64,000 bases of DNA from Bolinopsis microptera (lineage: Eukaryota; Ctenophora; Tentaculata; Lobata; Bolinopsidae): NCBI RefSeq assembly GCF_026151205.1, contig NC_087081.1, positions 14,854,340 to 14,918,339 on the forward strand, read 5' to 3'. Shown here one piece after another: positions 1 to 12,000 of the stretch. Each line of letters opens with the position of its first letter. Position 1 is the first letter of the stretch. A program made the position numbers and the translations under genes. The notes beneath the pieces were generated by a model that was not told the origin of the DNA, did no database searches, and saw only the letters and a list, made by a program, of their open reading frames with translations.

Positions 1-219
1 ATATTATGTGCTTCAGATCTTTGATCTAATTTCTTACATGGAAATTAAATTGCTCAATAACCCTGGAAGGGGTGCCTTCAACAAAGGTGCAGTCCTACAC
101 CCCTGTGATGTTGGCTGTTAAGGCCCTGAAATTGAATCACGGACTTTATAAATCACAGTTGACTTTTCAGACTATGATCTAACTAGTCTGAATTAACGGT
201 GAACCCGAAGTTTGTAGGA

Positions 220-342
220 GTTCTATACGTTCTATAATGAGGTTCTATATGTTCTAAAATTAGTTCTATATGTTCAATAATAAGTTCTATATGTTCTATA
301 ATAAGTTCTATATGTACTAAAATAAGTTCTTTATGTTCTAAT
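220..342. repeat. ~22-bp minisatellite
   Basis: About five degenerate copies of a unit like ATAAGTTCTATATGTTCTA. Confidence 0.8.
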
Positions 343-489
343 GTTCGAACATTCAACAGGTTCCAGGTCATCACGCCTCATTCCGACCACACTGTGCACC
401 ATCATTCCTGCACTCTGTAATTAAATCTGAGCTGCTGATTAGTTGATGGTGCTGCGACCAGCAGTAATCACGACCCCGCTGTACACAAT

Positions 490-600
490 CAACTAATCAC
501 GCACCACCATCAACTAATCACGCACCACCATCAACTAATCACGCACCACCATCAACTAATCACGCACTACCATCAACTAATCACGCACCACCATCAACTC
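490..600. repeat. 21-bp minisatellite
   Basis: About five copies of a unit beginning CAACTAATCACGCACCACC. Confidence 0.9.
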
Positions 601-1027
601 AACTGAACGGACTTCAAATGCGGTGAAAGTTATTTACTAAATTTAAAGGGGTTCACACATTCAATAAAAGATAGTTCTTCAGACTTGTTTGTTGATTGGT
701 GTTCAAGGATCACCACTAAAGCACTAACTAACTACACCACCATATACATCAGGGTGAGACGGTTACAGTACGGTGCTCGTAGTACCACTAAAAATAGCGG
801 CTGCGCTCGAAGGCTTATGTTGGGTAAATTCTAAAGAACTGATGACAACACTAGAAAACTGATGATACCAGAGCAACTGTGCTTTGTAGTGCTGATGATC
901 TTAGTTATCTGCACACTACAGTACAGCTAGTAGTTGTTATCTGCAGAGTTGAGCCTCCTTGTGTGTTTAAAAACATAACAGGAAAATTCCAGGGTTCGCC
1001 TGGTTCGGTTGGTAATCTCTTCAACGA

Positions 1028-1581
1028 AATAATTAAACATTTAGTTATTAAACATCTAGTCATTAAACAGTTAGTTATTAAACAGTTAGTTAATAGCATA
1101 ATCTCTCTTATAATTGTAATTAAACATCTAGTTATTAAACTTAGTGACATTTGGAGGTGTGACTTGTTGTATCGGTATTTCTGGATTGTTTAATTAAAAA
1201 GCTTGCATAACTAACATGTCATACGTTGTAATTGTTAGTTAACATTTATTTGTAACATTGTAGCCGAGCCACTGTCTGCATATCATCACTGTGAGTATAA
1301 CTACTAACATTACTACTAATAGTTTTAGTTATTACTAAAGAACAAATGATAAGTCAGCCTCTGTAGGTGACTCTGGGTCGCTTTATTTGTAAGGTAAAAG
1401 AGCCTCCTAGTTTATATTTGGTGTTAAACTACATAGCAGAAATATTCCTGGGTTCGGTCAATATTTGATAAGTTAATCCGTGCAACAAAATTGTAATTAA
1501 ACATTCGATTATCAAACTTGAGTTAGTGACAATTGGAGGTGTAACTTGTTGTATCCATATTTCTGGATTGTTTAATTAAAA
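1028..1581. repeat. 14-mer array and ~90-bp direct repeat pair
   Basis: ATTAAACANYTAGTT-type units at 1028-1150. The block TTGTAATTAAACAT...GGATTGTTTAATTAAAA occurs at 1112-1199 and again at 1489-1581. Confidence 0.75.
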
Positions 1582-1865
1582 TACTTGAACAAGCATTGAA
1601 GCGCGCGAGCCACTGACAGTGACTGTATATTACAACTAGTATCAGTATTAAACAAGTATCTCAGTTAGCTGTGTTTTGTAAGAAGATTGAATGTTATTCA
1701 TAATCTGTTTATGAACAGAAAAAGCCCGAGGTCCCCAATTGCCAAGTAAGCCAAATTAAAATGTTGGACTTGTCGACGGTCTTGGAGCAAATATTTTACG
1801 AGTATCATTTGTATCGATGCAAGGATGAATGATAAATGAATGAGATTCAAAGCAAAATATCTTGG

Positions 1866-2966
1866 CCATGGCTTGTCATTGTTAATGGACTAACCCGGCG
1901 CACGCACGCTACTTCGTAGCACTTGCCTCGGGCTATTATGTAGTATTTCAAGAAGAAAGCGGCGTTATAGGTACACCTACAGCCACAGGATAAAATAATC
2001 AGCCGGGATAGAATAATCAATTCTGATAATCCCGGCTACCGCTGTTAGTGTTAATTTATTCCCGCTTAACAAATAATCCCAGCACAGTTCTACTTTTTAT
2101 AATCCCGCTTTGGCGAGTTTGCTAAATCACTCTACTGCTACAGTCTGTTCTTAATAGGACCCTCGACAGTTGGAACCAACTTAAATCGATGTATTTCCGA
2201 ACGCTGATTTCGAATCACCCCCATGACAATATGACATAGGGCCGAGTTAAAATGCTCCCCTGCAGATATTGGCGAAAAGCTGTCTTGATCACGTGATATG
2301 ACCGTATAATGAAGTTTTAGTTAGTCTAATTTCTCGTTAGGATTAAGATTTCAGCATATTATGCTAAATGCTTTTGTGAGGGATTGGGATCGATTAGAGG
2401 GTAATTAGGGAATTCGAATAGTCATTCAGGGCCACCTAGAGTCTAGAGTACGGGTCAAAAAAGTCACGTGACTGTAAAAACATGAACAGTAACTGTCACC
2501 AAGATGCATCATGCAGTTAGGCCTAACGCCTAATTTAGGTCTGTAATTTAGGCCTAACTGGCCTGGTTAGGTCTAATTGTTGATTCACAATGTTAATCCT
2601 TCGCATCTCGCCGATCTGCATGTGGTCGCGAGAAGCATTATTGGATGCGCGGCGCGGCCCAGAAGTGGGCTACAAGTCTAACTGGTTATAGACCTAACTG
2701 CATCTTGATGACAGTGACAATCAAGTGTTATAAAGTAATCAATTGTCATTCCCGCTTTGGCTCAACTTGAACTAAATTTGGTTTGTTTTAATATTCCCAT
2801 GATAATCTCATCCGTGTTTTGATGTTGACGGATGTTACTCGTCTAAATTTCTTCGAAGTAGCGCGCGCTGCTTTCTTCTTGAAATGTTAAATGGCCCGAC
2901 GGCAAGTGCTACGCGACGAAGTAGCGCGCGCCGGGCCAGATCATTAACAATGCACAATGGTCAAGT
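1866..2966. mobile_element. Foldback element, ~100-bp inverted arms
   Basis: The left arm (1866-1962) and the right arm (2871-2966, inverted) share TCATTGTTAATG, GCTACTTCG, TAGCACTTGCC and ATTTCAAGAAGAAAGC. No coding capacity is visible inside. Confidence 0.65.
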
Positions 2967-3284
2967 TTTTATGACGCGCATCACGTAATTAACTACTATT
3001 ATTATTATATATACTAGTATATAAGTATATTATTATTAAATATTATTACTAGTACTACATGACAACGCGCATTGAAATTGGTCAAAAATGTTACGTAACT
3101 TTTTAATTTGACCGAATTGCACCTTTCAACAATTAAAATAATATAACACTAGTATTACACTGGACCTGATAGATCGGTAAATATGCTTATCACTTATGCT
3201 ACATTCAACATTATTTCAATTTGAGCACTATTAGCAAAGTTTTAACTTTCATTCTCATTATTAACTTATACTTATAGTTAAAGT

Positions 3285-4188
3285 AGAAGAGAAACATCTC
3301 TTGGACACTGTGACTGATTACGCTGATGACATGGCCATGTTAGATAACTCAAAAGAGGGGCTGCAGGAAACCACTGACCTTTTCTGCAAATACAGTGCCT
3401 ATGCGGGTCTGAAGATTAATGCTGGAAAAACACAGAGCATGGTTGTCAGCAAAAGTGCATCGCAGAGGCCGTATTCTAAAGACGACACTATGGACATCAA
3501 TGTGGAAGGTCTCCCAATACAGCAGGTCAGCAATTTCATTTACTTGGGTGCAATCATCAGTGCAAATGGAACAATTGACAAAGAACTATCAGCTCGAATT
3601 CAAAAGGCCTCTGGGGCATTCTATCAGCTTAGCAGTATATGGTACAGTCGCAGCATCAAGACTCCAACAAAAATCAGGATTTACAAAGCGGCTGTTCTCA
3701 CTATACTGCTCTATGGAAGTGAGGTATGGAATACCACACAGACGCAGATGAAAAGATTTGAGGTGTTCCATCATGATAGATGTCTGAGGAGCATCCTGAA
3801 AATCAAATGGTTTTATCATGTATCTAATGCTGATGTACTTAAGCGGGCTAACATCGCCCCTGTTGATACTTTCGTACGAGCAGCTAGACTCCGATGGTTT
3901 GGCCATGTGGTGAGGATGCCAGAAGAAAGAATACCAAACTATCTTCTGCACTGGATCCCAAAGCATGGTAAAAGGTCAAGAGGTAGACCTAGGAAAAACT
4001 GGTTGTCATGTGTCCGGGAGGATGCAGCAATCTTCACAGGTGTCGATAACATCACGATAGAAGATGCAGAACAACAAGCTACAGACAGGGTTCACTGGAG
4101 AGGTCTAATACACCGGAGAAAGGAGTTACTATGTGGTGCAGGCCACTCCAACGACTAGGAGGAGACCTTTCCAAGTACAAGTAAGTAG
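3285..4188 (+). mobile_element. 5'-truncated non-LTR retrotransposon (LINE)
   Basis: The direct repeat TATAGTTAAAGT flanks the insert (3273-3284 and 4189-4200), the mark of target-primed insertion. There is no poly-A; the 3' end is AAGTACAAGTAAGTAG. Only the end of the reverse-transcriptase ORF remains. Confidence 0.85.
3301..4158 (+). pseudogene. LINE reverse transcriptase C-terminal fragment
   Basis: 285 open codons begin just before the catalytic box (TDYADDMAMLDNS) and continue through the thumb region (FIYLGAIIS), ILLYGSEVWN, LRWFGHVVRMPEERIP and SRGRPRKNW, the usual end of RTE/CR1-like LINE proteins. The endonuclease and most of the RT are missing. The frame is clean, so the insertion is recent or the copy is lightly mutated. 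The TTG first codon is an artefact of truncation, not a real start. Confidence 0.85.
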
Positions 4189-4376
4189 TATAGTTAAAGT
4201 TATACCCGTTTTTGGATTTTGATTTAACGGTAATACTCGTAAAATATTTGTCCCAAATATTCGTCCGTCGACGAGTTCAACTTGGCGCGCGATTTGGTAG
4301 GTTTTTACTTGTTATAAACCTACAGGATTTTGATTCGCATGACCATATATGGAATAAAAGCACTTCATGAGATACG

Positions 4377-4826
4377 CCACAGGAGGGGCTAAGTGCAAAG
4401 AAACTGCTGCTCACTGCTGCTCACTGCTGCTCACTGCTACTAACTGCTGCTCACTGCTGCTCACTGCTACTAACTGCTGCTCACTGCTGCTGTCGCGCGC
4501 GCGCCCATAGCAGCAGTGAGCAGCAGTTAGTAGCAGTGAGCAGCAGTGAGCAGCAGTGAGCAGCAGTTGCGCGCAGCGTGCGTTGCCCAGTAAAGACACG
4601 CATATAACTGCTGCTCACTGCTACTAACTGCTGCTCACTGCTGCTCACTGCTGCTCACTGACAGCAGCAGTGAGCAGCAGTGAGCAGCAGTGAGCAGCAG
4701 TTTCTTTGCACTTAGCCCCTCCTTTGTCATACGTTGTATGACCCGCCGCGCACGAAGTGCGCGGCTCCCCCTGTATCCATAGTGAAACGACCGTGGGGGT
4801 CGCAACGTGATACAAGCCCCTCCTGT
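4377..4826. mobile_element. Palindromic CTGCTGCTCA foldback element
   Basis: AGGAGGGGCTAAGTGCAAAG with CTGCTGCTCA repeats at 4381 is mirrored at 4723, with further internal inverted arrays around 4500. An outer CACAGGAGGGGCT copy closes at about 4826. A related element is at 60409-60583. Confidence 0.7.
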
Positions 4827-4829
4827 GAC

Positions 4830-5732
4830 GCGTGCATTTTTGGGAGAATCGCGCACGCATATATATGAACAATTTAGTTGCGTTCTGTTCTCGTCATCAG
4901 TCATGCGCGACGTTGAGCCGTGATCTACGATTTTTTTTCTTCAGTGCACAATTGTGAATTAATTTTATCGCTTTTCTAAGATGGCTATGTTCTTCGAACA
5001 AATGTTTTGCTATTTTCAAAATTAAGTTTCACGTTTTGTTCTTTATAATTACTAGCAGGAACCCGTCTAACCCTAAAGTGGTGTCAAGACTGAGAGACTG
5101 AGAGACTAAAATAATTATTACCTATTTAATTCGCGTTTTTGACACCACTTGGGAGTCCAAATTTTGGGCACTTAAATTCTTATTCCTTGGCCAATTTTTT
5201 ATTTTTTCATGCTGATTTGAAGGCCATTAAAGCATTTGACCCAGTCAAAAAAGTTTCAGTTGCATATCTTTTACGGTTTTTGCGGAAAGTCGCGCTAAAG
5301 TTGATGCCGTGGTGTCAGTAAAATGGCACGGATCCATATATCCATATATATCGTCTCGCTTCATATATAGTAAGATAGTAAACAAATTAGACTATATTAG
5401 TATTTAGAATCTATTTTTCTGCTCTTATAAGTGAACTATATTAATAGCCAATAGGTTATTAGGCAGACTAGTCCCGCTTTTACTTTTTGACATTCTTCAT
5501 AATTTGGGGTAATTTTGGTGTTTCCAAACCACGAATGACAAATGTAATTACTATGTTTATTCTGGCGCATTCATATTATTGTATGAAACATTTCGATACA
5601 AAACACTGTAATATTAAGCAATAAATCAGAAAGGAAGCACAATTAAATAATAGTAATACTTAGGTTAGTGGGTGAAACTATTTGCAAGTTTTAATTACTA
5701 GCCTTAATTACTAATATATTTGTACAAATGTC
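4830..5732. other. No gene seen
   Basis: AT-rich sequence between the foldback element and the tRNA-like sequence. Short ORFs here show no family resemblance. Confidence 0.5.
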
Positions 5733-5807
5733 ACCTCAGTGGCACAATTGGTTGATAGTCTTGGGCCTTTAACCCGGAGGTTGCGAGTTCGAATCCCGGC
5801 TGGGTCA
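5733..5807 (+). tRNA. tRNA-Lys(TTT)-like sequence, probably pseudogene or SINE head
   Basis: 75 nt with A box TGGCACAATTGG, anticodon stem TTGGG/CCCGG around loop CCTTTAA (anticodon TTT at 5768-5770), a five-base variable loop and B box GTTCGAATC. The acceptor stem has two mismatches at its end and the T stem has two, so a working tRNA is doubtful. Confidence 0.5.
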
Positions 5808-5940
5808 AAATTTCAATAATCGTCAATTAGTTCATGCATTAAAGGCTTGTGTATACATGTTTCTGAAAAATAGAACTAGTCACCCACCAACGTTATTACA
5901 CAGTAATATAAGATTTAATACCGTATTGTAGGTTTACAAC

Positions 5941-8334
5941 CTACCAGGACGCGCGCCGAGTTGGACTCGTCGACGGTCCAATATATGGAACAGATATTTT
6001 ACGAGTATCACCCGTTAAATACCGTATAATGTGGGCAAAGCTACTCAGTTTACGTAACAAATGTAACATGTGAGGTGTATCGTCTAATGTTTCACCCTCC
6101 CATGGGAATATAACAACAGAGCAGTAAACACGTGCTCTGGATAACGCTAAGTAAAGGTTAGTCAGCTCAAACTCAGCCCTGCACCCCTTCACACTGTACA
6201 GTACTATTACAGCTGGCCACTGAGCAGAATAACTAGACCCACTGCGACACACTGCTATCTTACTATCAGTGTAAACACATCTCATATTAACACTGTCCTT
6301 AACAAGTGACAATACACTACTATCGACATAAGTAACTATACCTATATCAGAATAATTTAATTCATGCATAGCAGTACACAATCTATCTAATTCATTATCA
6401 AATACACGCATAATACTAGTAACATTGTAATCAGTAAACACATGCATGACAGGTAATGTACCGTGTATAAAATGTCCTTGTAATTGTGTAGGTAAAATCA
6501 TATCTAATACATTAGGTTTTCCTGAAGAATATAATTCTCTTAATTGTTCTCGTATTACACATAAGATGTCAGATAAATCACATGTGTTTCTAAGGCTCAT
6601 TGATAAATGTACAAACTGAGTGGATGATAGTTTGAAAGTTATCATTCTTAGTTTGTCAATAATTCCCGTTTTATTCAAACTCCAATAACCCTGTGCCATG
6701 TCACATGCAACCATGACAGAGTACTTTAATAATAACAACTTGTCCCTCAGTTCACTACACTTCACAATTGAGCTGCAATATAATAACTCCTGTATATCAT
6801 CAATAAATATGTGACAGTTGGTCACAGCACTGATTGTGTCTGTTAACTTCTGTATATCCATACGTGTTATCTCTACAATGATAACTTTACACTTACTCTC
6901 TGATATTAGAGTAACTAGTTCTGTGACGTCAGACATGCTGGTATCTTCGTATTCTACACCAGCTTTCTTTAATGAACGCTGATAAAGCTGACAGTTATTA
7001 CCTTTACCACCGAATTTGAATAACACAACCTTATTGTCCTCATTAAATTGTTGTACAAGTTTGATTATTCGACCGCAAAGTATTACACTTTTTCCCGCTC
7101 CAGCGGGTCCATTAATCCACAACAGATTCTCGCTTGATTCGAACGCTTTACATTGTTCTGCTGTCAGGTTATCCACTTCAACATAGTTTCTTATAACATC
7201 AGGAGCTGTTACAACTCCAGGATTCTGTGCACGATTCTTACCTTTTTTTGGTAAAAATATAAATTTTCCTGATCTGAGCTGTTCATCAATGTTTAATATG
7301 CAGTTTGCTAAACTACATTTCGATTGATCGCAGTTAGCCCATATAACAAGTAAGATATTTCTTACTTTTTGAAAGGCATCACAATTAATTATTGTATCTT
7401 CAGCTATTGTTGCATTGTTATTCCACCAAGAACCAAAACTTGATAAGTCGTCGTCTGATGAGATGTCATCGCTGGATAAGTCATCGCCTGATGAGATGTC
7501 ATCACTGGAGATTTGTCTTTCTGTATCTCTGACTCCGAGAAAGCAGCCCCTCAAACAACTTAAAAACCGAGAGAAATAACCTTGCTCTTCTTCAGGGCTG
7601 GTTTCTCTGGTTTCTCTGACTTCTGTTGATGTTCCTGAATTTATGAGTTCCCCACTATCATTATCGTTGATTTTGTTAACATCTACAATGTCCTCATGAA
7701 ATATCACGGTTGATAATTCTGAATCGCTTAGCCGAAGTTTTGTATCTTCACTAGCCTGGAACTGTCCTTTAAATTGTTTACTGAAATTAGGATACGCAGT
7801 GAACTGACGGATAGTTGTGTCCTTTTCTATACATTGAATCAGAGATTCTATCTTCTTTCTCTGCTCAACTGACTTTTTGAACGTACCATATAATGCTCGG
7901 AAGTGCTTTTCCTTGTCAATCGCAATATCATCGATGTCAATGTGAGACATGTTCTTAACTTCAATTATAACAATGGAGCCTGGACATAAAATTAAAAAAT
8001 CACATTCTCCTTCAATTACCGGCTTTTTAGATTTACATTTAGGACAACCCCTTCTCACATGATTTTTATCACACGTACGGTATTGATGGTGCGTGTATTC
8101 AAAGTTATGAAGAACGACGATCTTACCGTCCGGTAATTTCTCTAATGCCCTATACACCATAACTTCAGCCTCATAATCAGACTGACGTTGTCGTTCGTCT
8201 TTGAAGTCACTACTCTCCGGGTACCTGTCTATATACGTCTGATCTGGAGCTCTCGGCAGCATAATAGGTCGTTCGTGATCAGAGGTGCAGAAATTGAGGA
8301 ATATTTCTTCTCCGTTCTTTTCGTAGTTGTCCAT
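5941..8334 (-). CDS. NERD nuclease-domain / SF1-like helicase fusion protein
   Basis: An intronless ORF of about 797 residues. Near residues 50-130 is a NERD-type PD-(D/E)xK core, GECDFLI followed by GSIVIIEVKN, preceded by a small Cys cluster (RRGCPKCKSKK). An acidic Ser-Asp repeat (around 270-300) links to a P-loop ATPase: Walker A INGPAGAGKSV (about 405-415), a Walker B-like CHIFIDDIQELL (about 508) and a motif VI-like YLALSRARVYCSVV (about 730), as in UvrD/DUF2075 helicases. The Met at 8334 (MDNYEK) is preferred. The frame runs 23 codons further up, but that stretch contains two splice acceptors (TTTCAG, TTTACAG), suggesting a 5' intron. The last 20 or so codons run into a dispersed repeat also seen near 1770 and 4250. 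Role unknown; nucleic-acid cleavage or defence is inference. Confidence 0.8.
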   Translation of the reverse strand: MDNYEKNGEEIFLNFCTSDHERPIMLPRAPDQTYIDRYPESSDFKDERQRQSDYEAEVMVYRALEKLPDGKIVVLHNFEYTHHQYRTCDKNHVRRGCPKCKSKKPVIEGECDFLILCPGSIVIIEVKNMSHIDIDDIAIDKEKHFRALYGTFKKSVEQRKKIESLIQCIEKDTTIRQFTAYPNFSKQFKGQFQASEDTKLRLSDSELSTVIFHEDIVDVNKINDNDSGELINSGTSTEVRETRETSPEEEQGYFSRFLSCLRGCFLGVRDTERQISSDDISSGDDLSSDDISSDDDLSSFGSWWNNNATIAEDTIINCDAFQKVRNILLVIWANCDQSKCSLANCILNIDEQLRSGKFIFLPKKGKNRAQNPGVVTAPDVIRNYVEVDNLTAEQCKAFESSENLLWINGPAGAGKSVILCGRIIKLVQQFNEDNKVVLFKFGGKGNNCQLYQRSLKKAGVEYEDTSMSDVTELVTLISESKCKVIIVEITRMDIQKLTDTISAVTNCHIFIDDIQELLYCSSIVKCSELRDKLLLLKYSVMVACDMAQGYWSLNKTGIIDKLRMITFKLSSTQFVHLSMSLRNTCDLSDILCVIREQLRELYSSGKPNVLDMILPTQLQGHFIHGTLPVMHVFTDYNVTSIMRVFDNELDRLCTAMHELNYSDIGIVTYVDSSVLSLVKDSVNMRCVYTDSKIAVCRSGSSYSAQWPAVIVLYSVKGCRAEFELTNLYLALSRARVYCSVVIFPWEGETLDDTPHMLHLLRKLSSFAHIIRYLTGDTRKISVPYIGPSTSPTRRASW

Positions 8335-8431
8335 TGTTCTGTAAATTAAGATATTCTGAAATAAATGAAACTTTATAAGTTTAAAGCTATATGTAGTAAT
8401 CATAGTTTGTAAATGAGATAGCAGGTGTTCA

Positions 8432-9087
8432 GGATAAAGAACGAATTTTGATTAAGGGGAGCTGTGAGGGGTGGAGTTTTACATTCATATTATTACCTTG
8501 ATATTTAAGATTAATGTTAATCTTTAGTACGGAAATATTTGAAACGCAGCTGAATCTCTGTCCGGAATCTGCAGGTACTTAAAATATATTATCTTGTCAA
8601 TTATTGCGAGCAAGGTAGACCATTTTTTGATAAGATATCATGGACTACTGCAAATGTGCGGGGCGGAATATTTTAAATTATTGTTTAGGATGAAGAATGA
8701 GTCATGAAAGGGAGCTGTATAGTGTATAATAGCTGGATAACTATAATTAGTCTAGATCCAAGACATATGGCTATATTGGAATATCAAGCCAATTAGTGGT
8801 AGTAAACATACATATTCTTACCTTGATATTCAAGATTGATGTTGTTCTAATTTACGAAGAAATTGGAGCACGCTGCTTGATCGCTGACCTGAGTCTAGTA
8901 CCTAAAATACAACATCTTGTTAGTCACTGAGCACTGATATGAGCAGGTTAATCATATTGTGATTATCCTGTCAATTTTCGCGAGCAAGATATCATGATTC
9001 ATGGACTACAAATGACGTGTGGGGCGGAATATTTTGAAATATTGTTTAGGATGAAGAATGAGTCATGAAAGGGAGCTGTATAGTGTA
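8432..9087. repeat. Tandem ~365-bp units, left part
   Basis: A partial copy (about 8432-8686) and a full copy (about 8687-9051) share TTGTTTAGGATGAAGAATG, GGGAGCTGTATAGTG and ACCTTGATATT blocks. They continue beyond the DNA transposon at 12776. On the minus strand each unit holds ATCAAG|GTAA, a plausible splice donor (exon ends 8497 and 8822), upstream of the NERD-helicase gene. Confidence 0.8.
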
Positions 9088-12000
9088 CAGGGACAAAAGG
9101 ATTTCGCGATTATTTTGGTCAAAAATCGCGGTACCGCGAAATTTAACAGGCTATACATTAAACTATACATAGTGTAGTCATTCTGGCAAAATAACGTGAA
9201 CAATTTTTTTACAAAGGATTTTTGATTTCTACTTGTAGATATAGGTCTCAGCTAACTTCTCTCAAAATTCCCAAGAAAAAAAAGTTGTGCAATTTGCGTG
9301 GAGGCCACGCCCCTTTTTTAATATTTGCTCGTAATCGGAAACTATTGAAAATCGTAATTTTCGTCAATTTTCACAAGTTTGATGGCTAAATCTTTGTATT
9401 TTTGCACGAGAAATCGATTCCCGTTGATGTTTTTGCTCTATAACGAGTTTTTAGGCGACAACGCCCTTTTTGAACAGACGCATGTGCCGATTTAATTTGA
9501 AAATCGAAATTTTGGACAATTTTCACATAGATGAATCTATGGAACTTCTCCCGAAGAGGAATGAACATGAGCCAGTGAAAAGTATCCTTAAGAAGGAAGA
9601 TGTTGCAATATCAAATTCAATCGGTAATCACTAATTCTCAGACTCTCTCTCCTACCTCGCAGACATGTTACCTTACCTTGCGGCAACAGGACACAATCTG
9701 TACACGAAGGATGTTTGGTTGTACCTTCAAATAATGCAAGAGTTGAAACAAGAGGATTCTGAAGGTTACAAGATGTTCGCCGAAGGGTATGCCACCATCA
9801 GAAGGACTGAAAAGCAATACGGTGGCATCCCTTCCGATCAGATTATTGAACAACTGCTCATGAGGGCCCTGAAAACACGAGTTGGACTGACACGTGGAAG
9901 GGGGTTAACAGAAGTGCAGCAGGCAGTGTGGTTACTGTCGAGAAATGTGTGTGCAGAGGTCACAAATGCTGTGCACGACGATCTCTTGGGTCTCAAGGGA
10001 GGATCTTCTGAACAGCATGTGAGAATGGGCAAAACGTCCGACAAGAGGAATAAGGAAGATTATGAGAACACACTCACCTTCATCAGATTGAGAAATCCCT
10101 TCGACACATCTCACAATGAACTCGAAAACATAGTCACGGGCAAACAGGCCAGTTCTGCTGTGAATATCTATGATGCAAAAGCTATACTTAAGAAAATGGA
10201 GGGAATACCTGTTAAGTTCACATTCAAGCGTAAAGAGCAAGCAATAACCATGGGTTCTAAAGTCCGTAGGAAGGATGGCAGTATCATGCAGATAAATCCT
10301 CAGAACCTCTTCGACCGATTGATTGCTCTGGCACTAGTCAGCTCACATGAGAAAGAGACAGATCTGGACGAGATGCTCTCGTATGAGCTGGCACCATTCC
10401 CTCCCTCCCTGTTCGAGGGTGAGGAGCTAATGAGAGAAGCAAACAAGCCGCAGATAACAGAACTACTGAAGAAGCACTACAGTCCAAAGATGCAGAAGCT
10501 TGAGGGTACTGTGGTTCTGGACGGAGGCAGCTTGTTTTACACGATAAACTGGACGAAAGGAACTAAGTTCCAAGAAGTTGCAGGTTTATACACTAAGTTC
10601 GTCACTAAGAACTACCTGAAGCCTGACTGCGATGTTAAAGTCGTTTTTGACTCTTATCCCGAGGAACCAACAACGAAGGATTCGACCCATCTAAAGAGGA
10701 CTCGCCAATCCTGCACCAAGATAAGAGTGGCTGATGAAATGGTCCTAGATATTTCGAAGCAACAGTTCCTATCGAATAGTAACAACAAACAGAGCTTCGT
10801 CGAGCTTGAAGTTGACCGACATCGAAGGATTACAGGTTGTGAGCGCATGAAGTGATGCCGACTGCTTGATTGTACTTGTAGACACTGCAATGACCGCACT
10901 AATCGAATGCCCAGCTAAGTGTGTAACAGTGGTTGGTGAATGGTGATGATACCGATCTCATAGTGCTACTCCTACAGCGCACCAAGATGCATGTGCCTGC
11001 AGCAGGAAAGCTGTACTTCCAGACCAAGAAATGGAGCTGGGATATAGCCCTCCTTACTGATAGCATCAAGGAAAAGCCCTTCATGAAGCATTCGATCATC
11101 AGTCTTCGTGCCAACTCCGGGTGTGATACAACCCCTCGAATATTCGGTAAGGGGAAGTCCAAGTTTTTCCTTGTCGATGAGAGCGTTGTGGATTATTGGG
11201 CAGCTGTCGATATGTTTGAGCGGAGCAGTGCAACCAAAATAGACATTGCCGAAGCAGGAAGAACAATCCTGAGAACAGTATAGTCGACTACGAAAGACAT
11301 AAGAGAACAACTCACTCTGAACAAAATGAGGGCAGCGAGATACTCCGATAAATCCCTTGCAGCAGCCACAGTAGTTACTGCCGAGTCTCTTCCTCCTACT
11401 TGTGATGCCGCCGATCTATATGCTCTACGTGCATATCTCCAGGTCCAGCAATGGCTGGGGAATGAACTTGACCCTACTCGTTATGGATCCTTTTTAACAA
11501 ACGGGATGTACATGCCATTGGCGATGTCGAATCAAGTAGCCCCTGATTTCCTGTTGGATGGAATATTCTGCAAATGTAAAGGTCTTTGTAATACAAACAG
11601 TTGTAAATGCTATAAGGCACAGTTGCATTGTAATAAAAACTGTGGTATCTGTGAGGGTACAATATGTAATAATAAGGAACCAGAAAGGGTAAACCCTTTC
11701 CAAGATGATTAAGGGGGCATACACCAAATCTGTCCAGACCAAATGACCTAATAGGCAGTTCAGTGACCTTCTAGGGCACCGTTTCCACACCAAAAAAAAT
11801 AATTTTGAGAATACCTATTTTTGTAATCGAGCATTTCCTGGTTAAGAGTGCAATTTTCGGAAAAAATAATTTTTTGGTTGAGACGCTACAAGTTAATCAT
11901 TTCTTGCGGTATCGGGTTGAAATTTTGCTCGCCGTTTATTCACATCTATTTCAAGGTGTGTGTAAAATCTTGATATCGTATCTAAAAAGGCTGGTGTGTT

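Larger units (their letters stand above)
1..3284. other. Non-coding flank with short repeats
   Basis: No gene was recognised. It contains the arrays listed separately, a block of 2100-2480 matching (inverted) the repeat at 17750-18070, and a GC-rich CGCGGCGCGGCCCAG piece at 2645-2670 shared with 13560 and 60830. Confidence 0.6.

Noticed and set aside
5139-5321. 60-codon plus ORF
   Set aside because: No family resemblance, no splice or regulatory context; chance ORF in AT-rich DNA.
8335-8403. N-terminal extension of the NERD-helicase (MITTYSFKLIK...)
   Set aside because: Likely intron/5'UTR: acceptor-like TTTCAG and TTTACAG lie between it and the MDNYEK start.
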